From: Denitromonas sp.
GTDB taxonomy: Bacteria > Pseudomonadota > Gammaproteobacteria > Burkholderiales > Rhodocyclaceae
Assembly (NCBI RefSeq): GCF_034676725.1
Contig: NZ_JAUCBR010000004.1
Coordinates: forward strand, 4,430,001-4,494,000
Direction of reading: 5' to 3'
Length of the DNA: 64,000 nt
Shown: one piece after another, positions 45,501 to 54,042 of the stretch
How positions within the stretch are numbered: position 1 is the stretch's first letter
Layout: every line of letters starts with the position of its first letter
Translations under genes and position numbers: made by a program
Notes under the pieces: generated by a model
Database searches by the model: none
Told to the model about the DNA's origin: nothing
The model's input: only the letters and a program-made list of their open reading frames with translations

Positions 45501-46174
45501 GCTGGCAGCACCCGAGCCGCGGGCTGATGATGCCGATGAGCTTCATTCCCATCGCCGAAGAAACCGGCCTGATCGAAGCGCTGGGGGCCTGGGTCCTGGA
45601 CGAGGCCTGCCGGCAGCTGGCCCAGTGGCGCCGCGACGGCACACGGGTCAGCCGCGTGGCGGTCAATCTATCGGCCTGCCAGCTCCGCGCGCCGGGGCTG
45701 ATCGAGCAAGTGCAGGCCACGCTGGCGCGCCACCAGCTGGGCACCGGCGACCTCGAACTCGAGATCACCGAAACCACTGCCATGGCCAACCCCGAGCATG
45801 CCATCGCCCAGCTGCACGCCCTGCACGAAGCCGGTGTGGCACTGGCAATCGACGACTTCGGCACCGGCTATTCGTCGTTGGCCTACCTCAAGCGCCTGCC
45901 GATCCAGACCCTGAAGCTCGACCGCAGCTTTGTGCGCGATATCGAAACCGATCCCAATGACGCCGCGATCAGCGCCGCCACGCTGGCGCTGGCTCACAGC
46001 ATGGGGCTGAAAGTCGTCGCCGAGGGGGTGGAGACCGAAGGGCAGCGCCACTTCCTCGCCACACACCGCTGCGACCTCCTGCAGGGCTACATGTTCGGCA
46101 AACCGGCGCCGGCCACGGTCTGGCAGGCGCGCTGGCAACACGCCGCCCGCCAGCCCATCGACCCGATTCTGTGA
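42563..46174 (+). CDS. Membrane sensor with PAS, GGDEF and EAL domains
   Basis: 1203 residues. TM1 about 13-34, a periplasmic sensor of about 290 residues (Cache-like fold probable), TM2 about 326-348, a HAMP-like linker, three PAS domains (about 405-525, 530-645, 650-770), GGDEF (motif near 848) and EAL (EALVR near 976). LGGDEF, DDFGTGYS and EGVET are intact, so both c-di-GMP synthesis and breakdown are possible; the sensor's ligand is not known. It may be co-expressed with the TonB-dependent receptor 150 bases upstream and read the same signal, which is inference. Confidence 0.9.
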   Translation: MRPSVKIRSIPLSVRIAVGAVVLTVLAAFGLIKLLSADQQARLLSRHETALIKTLEHNGEALRTRINEIRASVLFLAGLPPVSGIARAEANQGIDPEGAETTERWRERLDEIFSRYATTYPNYQQIQLVSASGRHRELVRVERRGNASVVVPASALQNATDSALIHGSSVLTPGEVFLVGLRSPAVTPGEPGDTPPTLRAATPVLSPNGEVFGVILVHVAFDHLTDAILNNLPDGVSAFLAADDGHYLHPPSPDAQIIPPWARHFPASGVGTQASAQRAAVARVSAAPAPLLTIGSQVHFDPEHPERYLTLFYTLPAAAIGDGTSRSRALAVAGVGAGSLLIAGLLVWMIRRTFQPLAQLARAGEAMARGRYDTPLPPLLDSELRGLGQAFSAMQVNIAQREAEFRAVTATSPDAFWALDMDGQILDVNKASERLLGYTREELLTLRLSDLEAHKTPEEIRAQISEIVASGGGMIVTDYRRREGSCVPVEITISHWPISGGRLFGFIRDITERRCVEEAIRQSEERYRLLFANSPQPMWLLDENSLRFIDVNDAAVAHYGFSRAEFLAMTLTDLHPVRDVPRLIKTIEETPSGRMSGEFQHRTRDGRTIDTVMWTERIKSGTGAERIALIHDISERKRTEQSLRLYANIFERSGEAILISDARNRIIGINPAFTELTGYTLEEVRDKDPKMLASGGTPPEVYRGMWQALQVAGFWQGELIDRRKDGSTYPKWAVISVIRNDAGDISHYMASFTDITERKAAEERIRYLAHHDDLTGLINRYSLEHRLKQAINSTRREGRCLAVMFIDMDRFKLINDTLGHHVGDKLLQEVARRLRHCVRESDIVARLGGDEFVLVATSLHAPADALTIARDTRQALARPYLLDGTPLHSSPSIGVALFPDDGADTDSLMKNADTAMYHAKEQGRNNVQFFTAAMNAAAAERVALETELRQALDTGQFILHYQPQVETQSQELQAVEALVRWQHPSRGLMMPMSFIPIAEETGLIEALGAWVLDEACRQLAQWRRDGTRVSRVAVNLSACQLRAPGLIEQVQATLARHQLGTGDLELEITETTAMANPEHAIAQLHALHEAGVALAIDDFGTGYSSLAYLKRLPIQTLKLDRSFVRDIETDPNDAAISAATLALAHSMGLKVVAEGVETEGQRHFLATHRCDLLQGYMFGKPAPATVWQARWQHAARQPIDPIL

Positions 46175-46180
46175 CCCGGC

Positions 46181-46217
46181 CGGGCGGGGACCCGACCCGC
46201 GGGCCGGCCCCCGCCCG
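46181..46217. terminator. Hairpin between convergent genes
   Basis: CGGGCGGGG (46181-46189) and CCCCGCCCG (46209-46217) form a 9-bp stem with a 19-base loop, between the converging EAL and cphA genes. There is no T run on either side, so termination is a guess. Confidence 0.35.
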
Positions 46218-46223
46218 CGTGGT

Positions 46224-48797
46224 TCAGCCAGCAGCCACGCGCTGTGCGATGTGGGCCAGCGCCGCGTCGACCTGGTCGATCAGGATCAGGCACAAGTCAT
46301 CGGCTTCGAGACGCTCCAGCGCCGCATCGATGGCCAGGAACTCGCCGTAAATCTCATCGACCCGCGAGGTGCGCGTCGCAGACACCAGGCCCTCGCGCAG
46401 CAGGCGCAGCACCTCGCCATCGGCGCGACCGCGCTGGCAGGCATCTTCGTAGAGGATCACGTCGTCGAAGGCATCGCCGAGCATGCGCGTCTGCGCGCTG
46501 ATGTCGTCGTCGCGCCGGTCGCCCGCCCCGCTGATCACCACGCTGCGCCGCTTGCCGGGCATGGCCTCGACCGCGCTGACCAGCGCCGCAATGGCGTCCG
46601 GGTTGTGGCCGTAGTCGGCGATCACCGTCGCGCCGCGGTGGCGGAACACGTTGAAGCGCCCCGGTGCCGACTGCGCGGTGCTCTCGAAGGTCTCGAGCGC
46701 ACGGTCGATCACCGCCCACTCGACGCCCAGCGACCAGGCCGCCGCCACCACGGCCAGTACGTTCTCGACCTGGAAGGGAATCGCCCCGCCGAGGGTCAGC
46801 GGCACGTCGGCCAGCGAACGGCGATGCACCACCTCGCCGCCTTCGACCGCGCACACATCGTTACCCTCGCGCACCACCACACGGTGCCCCTGGGCACGGT
46901 GCAGGGCCGCCGCCGGCGCATCGGCCTGGCTGGCGAAGAACACCACCTTGCCCGGGCTGTGCGGCGCCATGGCCACGGTATGCGGATCACAGGCGTTGAG
47001 CACGGCGGTGCCGGTCGGCGCCACGTTCTGCACGATCACCCGCTTGAGCACCGACAGCTCTTCGACCGAATTGATGTAGTTGAGGCCGAGGTGGTCGCCC
47101 ACGCCGATGTTGGTCACGATGGCCACATCGCACATGTCGAAACCCAGGCCCTCGCGCAGCATGCCGCCGCGCGCGCACTCGAGCACCGCGGCATCCACTT
47201 CCGGATGGCTGAGCACGTTGCGCGCGCTCTTCGGGCCACTGCAATCGCCGGTGTCGGTGCAGCGGCCATTGACGTGCACCCCCTCGGTGCCGGTAAAGCC
47301 GGTGCGATAACCGGCCAGCGTCAGCAGGTGCGCCATCAGCCGCACGGTGGTGGTCTTGCCGTTGGTGCCGGTCACCGCGATGATCGGGATCCGGCCGTTG
47401 TCGCCATTGGCGTAGAGCATGTCGACCACGGCCTGGCCCACATCGCGCCCCTTGCCGAAGCTCGGCGACAGGTGCATGCGCAAGCCGGGCGCCGCGTTGA
47501 CTTCCACCACGCTGCCGCCCTGCTTCTCCAGCGGCTGGCCGACCGTCTCGCACACCACGTCGACACCGCAGATATCCAGGCCGATCATCTGCGCCGCCTC
47601 GATGGCGCGCGCCGCCACCTCAGGGTGCACATCGTCGGTCACATCGGTGGCCGTGCCACCAGTTGACAGGTTGGCGTTGTTGCGCAAGACCACGCGGGCA
47701 CCCTTGGGCGGCACCGCATCGGGGGTGTAGCCTTGCAGCTTGAGGCGGGCCACGGCGATCTCGTCAAAGCGGATCTTGGTCAGCGAGGTGGCATGGCCTT
47801 CGCCGCGGCGCGGGTCGGCGTTGACGATATCGACCAGCTCACGCACCGTGTGCACGCCATCGCCGATCACATGCGGCGGATCGCGCCGCGCTGCCGCCAC
47901 CAGCGTGTGGCCAACCACCAGCAGGCGGAAGTCATGCCCCGGGCTGAAGCGCTCAACCATCACCTCGTCGCTGTAGTCGCGCGCGGCGTGATAGGCCACG
48001 TTGAGGTGGTCGCGGGTGAGGATGTTGACCGTCACACCCTTGCCCTGGTTGCCGTCCTGCGGCTTGACCACCACCGCGCCACCGATCTCGCACATCGCCG
48101 CCCAGGCGTCGTCCGCGTCCTTCACCGGACGGCCATCGGGCGCCGGCACGCCGGCGGCACGCAGCAGCTGCTTGGTCAGTTCCTTGTCCTGCGCGATCGA
48201 CTCGGCAATCGCCGAGGTCGAATCGATCTCGGCCGCCTGAATACGACGCTGCTTGCTGCCCCAGCCAAACTGCACCAGCGAGCCGTTGGTCAGCCGGCGG
48301 AACGGAATGCCACGCGCCACGGCCGCGTTGACGATCGAACCGGTGCTCGGCCCGAGCCGGATGTCTTCGTCCAGCGCATGCAACTGCGCGACGGCCCCGG
48401 CCAGGTCGAACGGCGCATCGGCCAGCGCGGCGGCGACGAGCTGCTCGGCAAAGGCGAAGGCCTGCCGGCCCACCGCTTCCTCAGTGTATTCGACGACCAC
48501 CTGGAACACGCCGCGGTCGACCGTGGCATTGCAGCGCACGAAGCTGACCGGGCAGCCCGCCTCGGCCTGCAGGCCAAGCGCCGCGAAACCGAGCACATGG
48601 GCCAGCGAGATATCGCCCAGATGGCCCACCGGGCGCATTGCGCCGATGGTTGGAAAGCGTTCGCGCAGCCGCGCTTCAAAACCGGGCAGCTCACCCAGCA
48701 GCAGTTCATTGTCGGCACACTGCACCAGCGCTTCGAAGCTGGTCAGGCGGCTCCACAGGTTGGGGCCGCGCAGGGCACGCAGACGATTGATTTCCAT
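46224..48797 (-). CDS. cphA: Cyanophycin synthetase CphA
   Basis: 857 residues. N-terminal domain (about 1-160), ATP-grasp domain (about 165-470, with AVVVKPQDGNQGKGVTV) and a Mur-ligase-like C-terminal domain with an intact P-loop TGTNGKTTT near residue 485. ATP-grasp adds Asp to the backbone and the Mur-like domain adds Arg to the side chain, making multi-L-arginyl-poly-L-aspartate, a nitrogen reserve. It follows cphA' by 26 bases on the same transcript. No cyanophycinase gene is in the window. Confidence 0.95.
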   Translation of the reverse strand: MEINRLRALRGPNLWSRLTSFEALVQCADNELLLGELPGFEARLRERFPTIGAMRPVGHLGDISLAHVLGFAALGLQAEAGCPVSFVRCNATVDRGVFQVVVEYTEEAVGRQAFAFAEQLVAAALADAPFDLAGAVAQLHALDEDIRLGPSTGSIVNAAVARGIPFRRLTNGSLVQFGWGSKQRRIQAAEIDSTSAIAESIAQDKELTKQLLRAAGVPAPDGRPVKDADDAWAAMCEIGGAVVVKPQDGNQGKGVTVNILTRDHLNVAYHAARDYSDEVMVERFSPGHDFRLLVVGHTLVAAARRDPPHVIGDGVHTVRELVDIVNADPRRGEGHATSLTKIRFDEIAVARLKLQGYTPDAVPPKGARVVLRNNANLSTGGTATDVTDDVHPEVAARAIEAAQMIGLDICGVDVVCETVGQPLEKQGGSVVEVNAAPGLRMHLSPSFGKGRDVGQAVVDMLYANGDNGRIPIIAVTGTNGKTTTVRLMAHLLTLAGYRTGFTGTEGVHVNGRCTDTGDCSGPKSARNVLSHPEVDAAVLECARGGMLREGLGFDMCDVAIVTNIGVGDHLGLNYINSVEELSVLKRVIVQNVAPTGTAVLNACDPHTVAMAPHSPGKVVFFASQADAPAAALHRAQGHRVVVREGNDVCAVEGGEVVHRRSLADVPLTLGGAIPFQVENVLAVVAAAWSLGVEWAVIDRALETFESTAQSAPGRFNVFRHRGATVIADYGHNPDAIAALVSAVEAMPGKRRSVVISGAGDRRDDDISAQTRMLGDAFDDVILYEDACQRGRADGEVLRLLREGLVSATRTSRVDEIYGEFLAIDAALERLEADDLCLILIDQVDAALAHIAQRVAAG

Positions 48798-48823
48798 GAG
48801 GTCAATCCTTTGTTGACGCGAGC

Positions 48824-50980
48824 TCAGGCGCGCTCGGGCGCGCGATAGGTATCCAGGGCGGCATGCACCAGGTCGTCGGCCAGGCCGGCGGCCAGCGCCG
48901 CGGCAACGCCGGCAATGGCCCAGCGCGGGTCGAGGGCCGCGATGCCCGGCGCCGAGCGCAGACCGATGGTCTGCCGTGTCTCGGCCCGCCCGACCACAAT
49001 GCGGTCACCGTCCAGCCAGACCGCTGCGCCGCCCGCCGCCAGATGGGCCGACAGCACCGGCGAAGCGGCCTGCGTGCTGTAGAACCACACCGCGCCGTCG
49101 CTCAGCTCGGCCAGGCCGGCCACCATGGCATCGTCGGCATTGAGCACCGCCGCGCCCGACGGCAGCACCAGATCGACCTGCGTGCGCCACACATTGCGCA
49201 GATGGGTGTCGTCCTGGATGTGCCAGGCGGCCAGCGCCGAGGGCTCACCCGCGGTGGTCAGCACGCCGACCGCGCAGCGGTCATAGGGCATGCCTTCGTC
49301 GAGGATCACTGCCGGGCCGTTCTCGATCACCGCCGCTTCGACGTTGCGGTTCATCAGCACACGGCGGCCGGCGTCCCAGCTCGCGCCGTTGCGGTCGGTC
49401 ACCTGACGCCCGCCCATCCACAGCCCGTCGTCGCAGGCCAGGCCCACGTAACGGCCATCGCTCTGCAGCAGCCACGCCACCAGATGGGCGATCTGCGCGC
49501 GCCCCTCGGCGCCGCTGACGCCGACCACCGGCACACGACCGGTGTCCCCTTCCGGAAACAGATGCGCGACGATCGCCTCGCCCACCGGCTGGACCTCGCC
49601 CGTCGTCGGTTTCAGGTGCATCAGCAGGCCGGGGCCGGCATTGACCGCAATCACCGCACCGCCTTGGGCGCGCAGCGGCTGGTCGATGGCCGAGCACACC
49701 ACGTCGACACCGGCGATATCCAGCCCCACGACCTTGACCGCCAACACCGCGTCAGCGGCCACCTCGGGATGGACCTGCGCGGTCACATCCGCCGAATAGT
49801 TGGCGTGGCGCTGGATCAGCACCCGCTGGCCCGCCGCCGGGACCGAAGCACAGTCGAGCGCCTGGCGCTCGAGCTCCAGCCGGACCGTGGGGCAACGATC
49901 GAGTTGAATCACATCCAGCGGCAAGGTCAGGTCGCGCCCGCGGCGCGGATCGGAGTTAATCTGGCTGTCGATCAGCGCCTCGACGGTGCTGACGCCATCG
50001 CCCACCACGCTCACCTCCTCGCCCCGGCAAGCGGCCACCACTCGATCGCCCACCACCAGCAGGCGGTGCTCATGGCCGGCAATGAACTGCTCGACCAGCA
50101 CGTCGTCGCCCTCGGCCTCGGCCACCGCCCAGGCCGCTTCGACCGCCTCGCGCGAATCGAGCGCAACCGACACGCCGCGACCGTGGTTGGCATCGCTCGG
50201 CTTGACCACCACCGGCAGGCCGATGTCTTCGGCGGCCGACCACGCCGCGGCAGGCGAATCGACGATCTCGCCCGCCGGCACGGGAATGCCGCAGGCCGAG
50301 ATCAGCCGCTTGGTCAGGTCCTTGTCGCTGGCAATGCCCTCGGCGATGGCGCTGGTGCGGTCGGTCTCGGCCGTCCAGATGCGCCGCTGGCACACCCCGT
50401 AGCCCATCTGGATCAGGTTGCCGCCGGTCAGGCGCACCGTGGGAATGCGTCGCGCGTAGGCCGCATCGACGATGCAGGCGGTACTCGGGCCGATCGCCTT
50501 CTTGTCGACCAGCGCGCGCAGCTCACTTACCGCCGCCTCGACGTCGAAGGCGGTGTCATCGATCGCCGCCTGCAGCAACGCCAGGCCAGCGTCCAGGCAG
50601 GCCCGGCCGATGGCCTCGGTGCGCGATCGGAAGGCCACCTTGTAGATGCCGCGCTCGGGCGTCATGCGCGCCTTGCCGAAGCCCTCGGGCACACCGGCCA
50701 TGCCGTGCAGCTCGATCACCACGTGTTCGAGGATGTGTGCGGCCCAGGTGCCCTCGCGCAGGCGCTCCAGAAAACCGCCGCGCTCGCCGACACCGCAGCG
50801 GTGCTCGACCAGGCCGGGCAACCAGGCCGTCAGCCGCTCGTACAGGCCGGGAATGAGATTCGAGGGCGCATCCTCGAGGTCATGGATATCCACCCACGCC
50901 TCGATCACTGGACGGTAGGTCCAGATGTTCGGGCCGTCGAGGTAGCGCACACGAAGCACTTGCAGGGTTCGATGAGTCAT
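48824..50980 (-). CDS. CphA'-type second cyanophycin synthetase
   Basis: 718 residues. Same N and ATP-grasp domains as CphA (VVVKPSDANHGRGVSVAL), but the Mur-like part is short and its P-loop is degenerate (VGVSGAEGRAQIAH in place of TGTNGKTTT), so it should not bind ATP there. This is the CphA' paralogue found beside CphA in betaproteobacteria; it may polymerise beta-Asp-Arg dipeptides, as described for CphA2, or act as a structural partner, but this is inference. ATG 50980 was chosen by homology; the frame runs further up through the divergent promoter region. Confidence 0.88.
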   Translation of the reverse strand: MTHRTLQVLRVRYLDGPNIWTYRPVIEAWVDIHDLEDAPSNLIPGLYERLTAWLPGLVEHRCGVGERGGFLERLREGTWAAHILEHVVIELHGMAGVPEGFGKARMTPERGIYKVAFRSRTEAIGRACLDAGLALLQAAIDDTAFDVEAAVSELRALVDKKAIGPSTACIVDAAYARRIPTVRLTGGNLIQMGYGVCQRRIWTAETDRTSAIAEGIASDKDLTKRLISACGIPVPAGEIVDSPAAAWSAAEDIGLPVVVKPSDANHGRGVSVALDSREAVEAAWAVAEAEGDDVLVEQFIAGHEHRLLVVGDRVVAACRGEEVSVVGDGVSTVEALIDSQINSDPRRGRDLTLPLDVIQLDRCPTVRLELERQALDCASVPAAGQRVLIQRHANYSADVTAQVHPEVAADAVLAVKVVGLDIAGVDVVCSAIDQPLRAQGGAVIAVNAGPGLLMHLKPTTGEVQPVGEAIVAHLFPEGDTGRVPVVGVSGAEGRAQIAHLVAWLLQSDGRYVGLACDDGLWMGGRQVTDRNGASWDAGRRVLMNRNVEAAVIENGPAVILDEGMPYDRCAVGVLTTAGEPSALAAWHIQDDTHLRNVWRTQVDLVLPSGAAVLNADDAMVAGLAELSDGAVWFYSTQAASPVLSAHLAAGGAAVWLDGDRIVVGRAETRQTIGLRSAPGIAALDPRWAIAGVAAALAAGLADDLVHAALDTYRAPERA

Positions 50981-51197
50981 CGTCGGAGAGCAATCCGCAT
51001 TTTCGGGTATCGAAGAGATGTCGCCATACGGCAACACACTACAGCCGGCGCGTATCATAGCGACTGCGGCGCCCGATTCTACGGCAACGACCGCAGTTTC
51101 TTTTGTGAGTATTTGAAAGGAAGACGTCAGCCAGACGCGGTCGGCGTATAGTGCGCTACCCTGCGATCCAGTACCGTTGCCGCATACCGTCTGTTGC
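50981..51197. promoter_or_regulatory. Divergent promoter region of the cyanophycin locus
   Basis: 217 bases between cphA' (leftward) and the ABC exporter (rightward). TATAGT at 51147-51152 is a -10 candidate for the exporter; on the minus strand TATGAT near 51055-51050 is one for cphA'. No -35 at ideal spacing and no sigma-54 or NtrC-type site was recognised. Confidence 0.35.
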
Positions 51198-53519
51198 ATG
51201 ACCCAAACCATGGCCACCGCCGACACCGCATCCGCCCCGCTCCTGCCCGAACCGTGGCACACCCACTTGCAACACACGCTTGCGACAGACGAACGGATCG
51301 AGGCCTGGCTGACACTCGATCTCGACGCATCGCTGCGCTTTTCCGATTCGGTGCTGGTGCTGACCGGACGCCGCCTGATTGCCTGCCGGCCCGACGGGCA
51401 GATCGCCGCCTGGCCGCTGGCCCCGGCGCTCGAACTGATCGCCAATGACCATGCCGGCGTCGGCACCCTGGCCTTGCACAGCGAGGCCGAGCGCCTGGCC
51501 ATCTGGCGCTTCACCCTCACCCACAACCCCGCCGCGCTGCGCTTCAATCGCCGCTTCGACCAGATCCGCGACGCGCTGCGCGAGGGCCGCGAGCCCGGCC
51601 CCACGCCGGCCGTGCTGTGCGCCCAGTGCCAGGCCCCGCTGCCGCCGGACGAGGACGACTGCCCGGCCTGCTCCGGCACCATCGACCAGCCGCCCTCGAC
51701 CTGGACGCTGTTCCGCCTGTGGCGCTTTGCCCGCCCCTACAAGGGACAGCTGCTGGCCGGCTTCCTGCTCACGCTGGCCGCCACCGGCGCCACGCTGGTG
51801 CCGCCCTACCTGACCATGCCGCTGATGGACAACGTGCTGATCCCGTATCAGAACGGCCAGCAGATCGACACCTCGCTGGTCGTGCTCTACCTCGGCGGTC
51901 TGCTCGCCTCGGCCGTGGTGGCCTGGGGGCTGGGCTGGGCGCGCACCTACATCCTCGCCCTGTTCTCCGAACGCATCGGCGCCGACCTGCGCACCACCAC
52001 GTATGACCACCTGCTGCGCCAGTCGCTCGAATACTTCGGCAACAAGCGCACCGGCGACCTGATGGCCCGCATCAGCTCCGAGACCGACCGCATCTGCGTG
52101 TTCCTCTCGCTGCATGCGCTCGACTTCGCCACCGACGTGCTGATGATCATCATGACCGCGATCATCCTCGCCTCGATCAACCCCTGGCTGGCGCTGGTCA
52201 CCCTGGTGCCGCTGCCCTTCATCGCCTGGCTGATCCACCTCGTGCGCGACCGCCTGCGTACCGGCTTCGACAAGACCGGCCGTGTGTGGGGCGAGATCAC
52301 CAGCGTGCTGGCCGACACCATCCCCGGCATCCGCGTGGTCAAGGCCTTCGCGCAGGAAAAGCGCGAGTCGGAACGCTTCCACGAAGCCAACCGCATCAAC
52401 CTCGAAGCCAACGACAAGCTCAACCGGGTGTGGTCGCTGTTCTCGCCCACGGTGGCCCTGCTCACCGAGGTCGGCCTGCTCGTGGTGTGGGCCTTCGGCA
52501 TCTGGCAGGTCGCCAACAACGACATCACCGTCGGTGTGCTGACCGCCTTCCTCGCCTACATCGGCCGCTTCTACGGCCGGCTCGACTCGATGAGCCGCAT
52601 CGTCTCGGTCACCCAGAAGGCCGCCGCCGGCGCCAAGCGTGTGTTCGACATCCTCGACCACGCCTCCAGCGTGCCCGAGCCAACCAACCCGGTGCACCTC
52701 AAGGGCGTGACCGGCCAGATCACGGTATCGAACGTCGGCTTCCGCTACGGCAACCGCGCCGTGCTGCGCGATGTCGACCTCGCCATCCAGCCCGGCGAGA
52801 TGATCGGCCTGGTCGGCCACAGCGGCTCGGGCAAGAGCACGCTGGTCAACCTCATGTGCCGCTTCTACGATGTGAGCGAAGGCGCCATCCGCATCGACGG
52901 CGTCGACGTGCGCTCGGTGCCGGTGGCCGAGTACCGCCAGCACATCGGCCTGGTGCTGCAGGAGCCTTTCCTGTTCTTCGGCACCATTGCCGAGAACATC
53001 GCCTACGGCCGGCCCGGCGCCACACGCGACGAGATCGTCGCCGCCGCCCGCGCCGCCCACGCCCACGAGTTCATCCTGCGCCTGCCGCAGGGTTACGACT
53101 CGCTGGTCGGCGAGCGCGGCCAGGGCCTGTCGGGCGGCGAGCGCCAGCGCATCTCCATTGCCCGCGCCCTGCTCATCGACCCGAAGATCCTGATCCTCGA
53201 CGAAGCCACCAGCTCGGTGGATACCGAGACCGAAAAGGAAATCCAGAAAGCGCTCGACAACCTGGTGCGCGGCCGCACCACCATCGCCATCGCCCACCGC
53301 CTGTCCACCCTGCGCAAGGCCAACCGGCTGGTGGTCATGGACCGCGGCCGGGTGGTCGAAGAAGGCGACCACGACACCCTGATCGATCGCCGCGGCTTTT
53401 ACTGGCGCCTGTATGAAGCCCAGCAACGGCAGGTCGACGCCGAGGCCGTCACGCTCAGCGCGCCGGTCCTGCCCAGCGCCCACACCGCCGGCATCGCTGC
53501 CGAGCCGGCGCTCAAGTGA
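51198..53519 (+). CDS. Cyanophycin-associated ABC exporter
   Basis: 773 residues, fused exporter. Unusual N-terminal 175 residues: a PH-like beta domain (about 25-130, VLTGRRLIACRPDGQ) and a zinc ribbon (CAQC near residue 135 and CPAC near 150). Then six membrane helices (about 175-480) and an ATPase (about 500-745: GHSGSGKST, LSGGERQR, LILDEATS). I recall this layout being catalogued as a cyanophycin metabolism-associated ABC transporter, on neighbourhood grounds only; its substrate is unknown. It is divergent from cphA'-cphA and coupled to the DUF1854 gene. Confidence 0.88.
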   Translation: MTQTMATADTASAPLLPEPWHTHLQHTLATDERIEAWLTLDLDASLRFSDSVLVLTGRRLIACRPDGQIAAWPLAPALELIANDHAGVGTLALHSEAERLAIWRFTLTHNPAALRFNRRFDQIRDALREGREPGPTPAVLCAQCQAPLPPDEDDCPACSGTIDQPPSTWTLFRLWRFARPYKGQLLAGFLLTLAATGATLVPPYLTMPLMDNVLIPYQNGQQIDTSLVVLYLGGLLASAVVAWGLGWARTYILALFSERIGADLRTTTYDHLLRQSLEYFGNKRTGDLMARISSETDRICVFLSLHALDFATDVLMIIMTAIILASINPWLALVTLVPLPFIAWLIHLVRDRLRTGFDKTGRVWGEITSVLADTIPGIRVVKAFAQEKRESERFHEANRINLEANDKLNRVWSLFSPTVALLTEVGLLVVWAFGIWQVANNDITVGVLTAFLAYIGRFYGRLDSMSRIVSVTQKAAAGAKRVFDILDHASSVPEPTNPVHLKGVTGQITVSNVGFRYGNRAVLRDVDLAIQPGEMIGLVGHSGSGKSTLVNLMCRFYDVSEGAIRIDGVDVRSVPVAEYRQHIGLVLQEPFLFFGTIAENIAYGRPGATRDEIVAAARAAHAHEFILRLPQGYDSLVGERGQGLSGGERQRISIARALLIDPKILILDEATSSVDTETEKEIQKALDNLVRGRTTIAIAHRLSTLRKANRLVVMDRGRVVEEGDHDTLIDRRGFYWRLYEAQQRQVDAEAVTLSAPVLPSAHTAGIAAEPALK

Positions 53520-53542
53520 GCGCCCGCATGAGAGAGCAACCC

Positions 53543-54004
53543 ATGGACTTCTCGCTGACCCGCGACGCCTTTGGCCACCTCACCCTGACCGACGCCGCCG
53601 GCGTTGCGCACCACCATGTCCAGGCCGTGCGCGCCTTCCCCATCGCCGCCCCCGACGAAGGCATCTCGCTGCTCAGCACCGAAGGCACCGAGCTGGCCTG
53701 GATCGCCCACCTCGATCAGCTCGACGCCGACACCCGCACCCTGGTGGACGAGGCACTCGCCACCCGCGACTTCATGCCGGTGCTGCAGCGCCTCAAGTCC
53801 GTCTCCAGCTTCGCCACCCCCAGCACCTGGGAGGTCGACACCGACCGCGGCCCGACCCGCTTCGTATTGCGCGGCGAAGAGAACATCCGGCGCCTGCCCG
53901 GCGGCATGCTGATGATCGCCGACGAACACGGCATCCAGTACCTGATCCGCAAGCTGCGCGCCCTCGACAAGCCCTCGCGCAAGCTGCTCGACCGCTTTCT
54001 CTGA
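53543..54004 (+). CDS. DUF1854 protein, cyanophycin-associated
   Basis: 153 residues, a compact alpha/beta protein of the DUF1854 family (segments LHDQLDADTRTLVDEAL-like and FVLRGEENIRRLPGG). No catalytic motif is seen. ATG 53543 has AGAGAG before it; ATG 53528 or a GTG at 53516 overlapping the exporter's stop are alternatives. Always being next to this exporter in cyanophycin loci suggests they work together. Confidence 0.82.
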   Translation: MDFSLTRDAFGHLTLTDAAGVAHHHVQAVRAFPIAAPDEGISLLSTEGTELAWIAHLDQLDADTRTLVDEALATRDFMPVLQRLKSVSSFATPSTWEVDTDRGPTRFVLRGEENIRRLPGGMLMIADEHGIQYLIRKLRALDKPSRKLLDRFL

Positions 54005-54042
54005 GCGCACCGGCACCGCCCCGCCTGCGGTCGGGCCGATGG

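Noticed and set aside
43109..45511. 800-codon minus-strand open frame opposite the PAS-GGDEF-EAL gene
   Set aside because: Shadow of a well-defined multi-domain protein.
48863..51151. 762-codon plus-strand open frame opposite cphA'
   Set aside because: Antisense shadow; cphA' on the minus strand has full family motifs.
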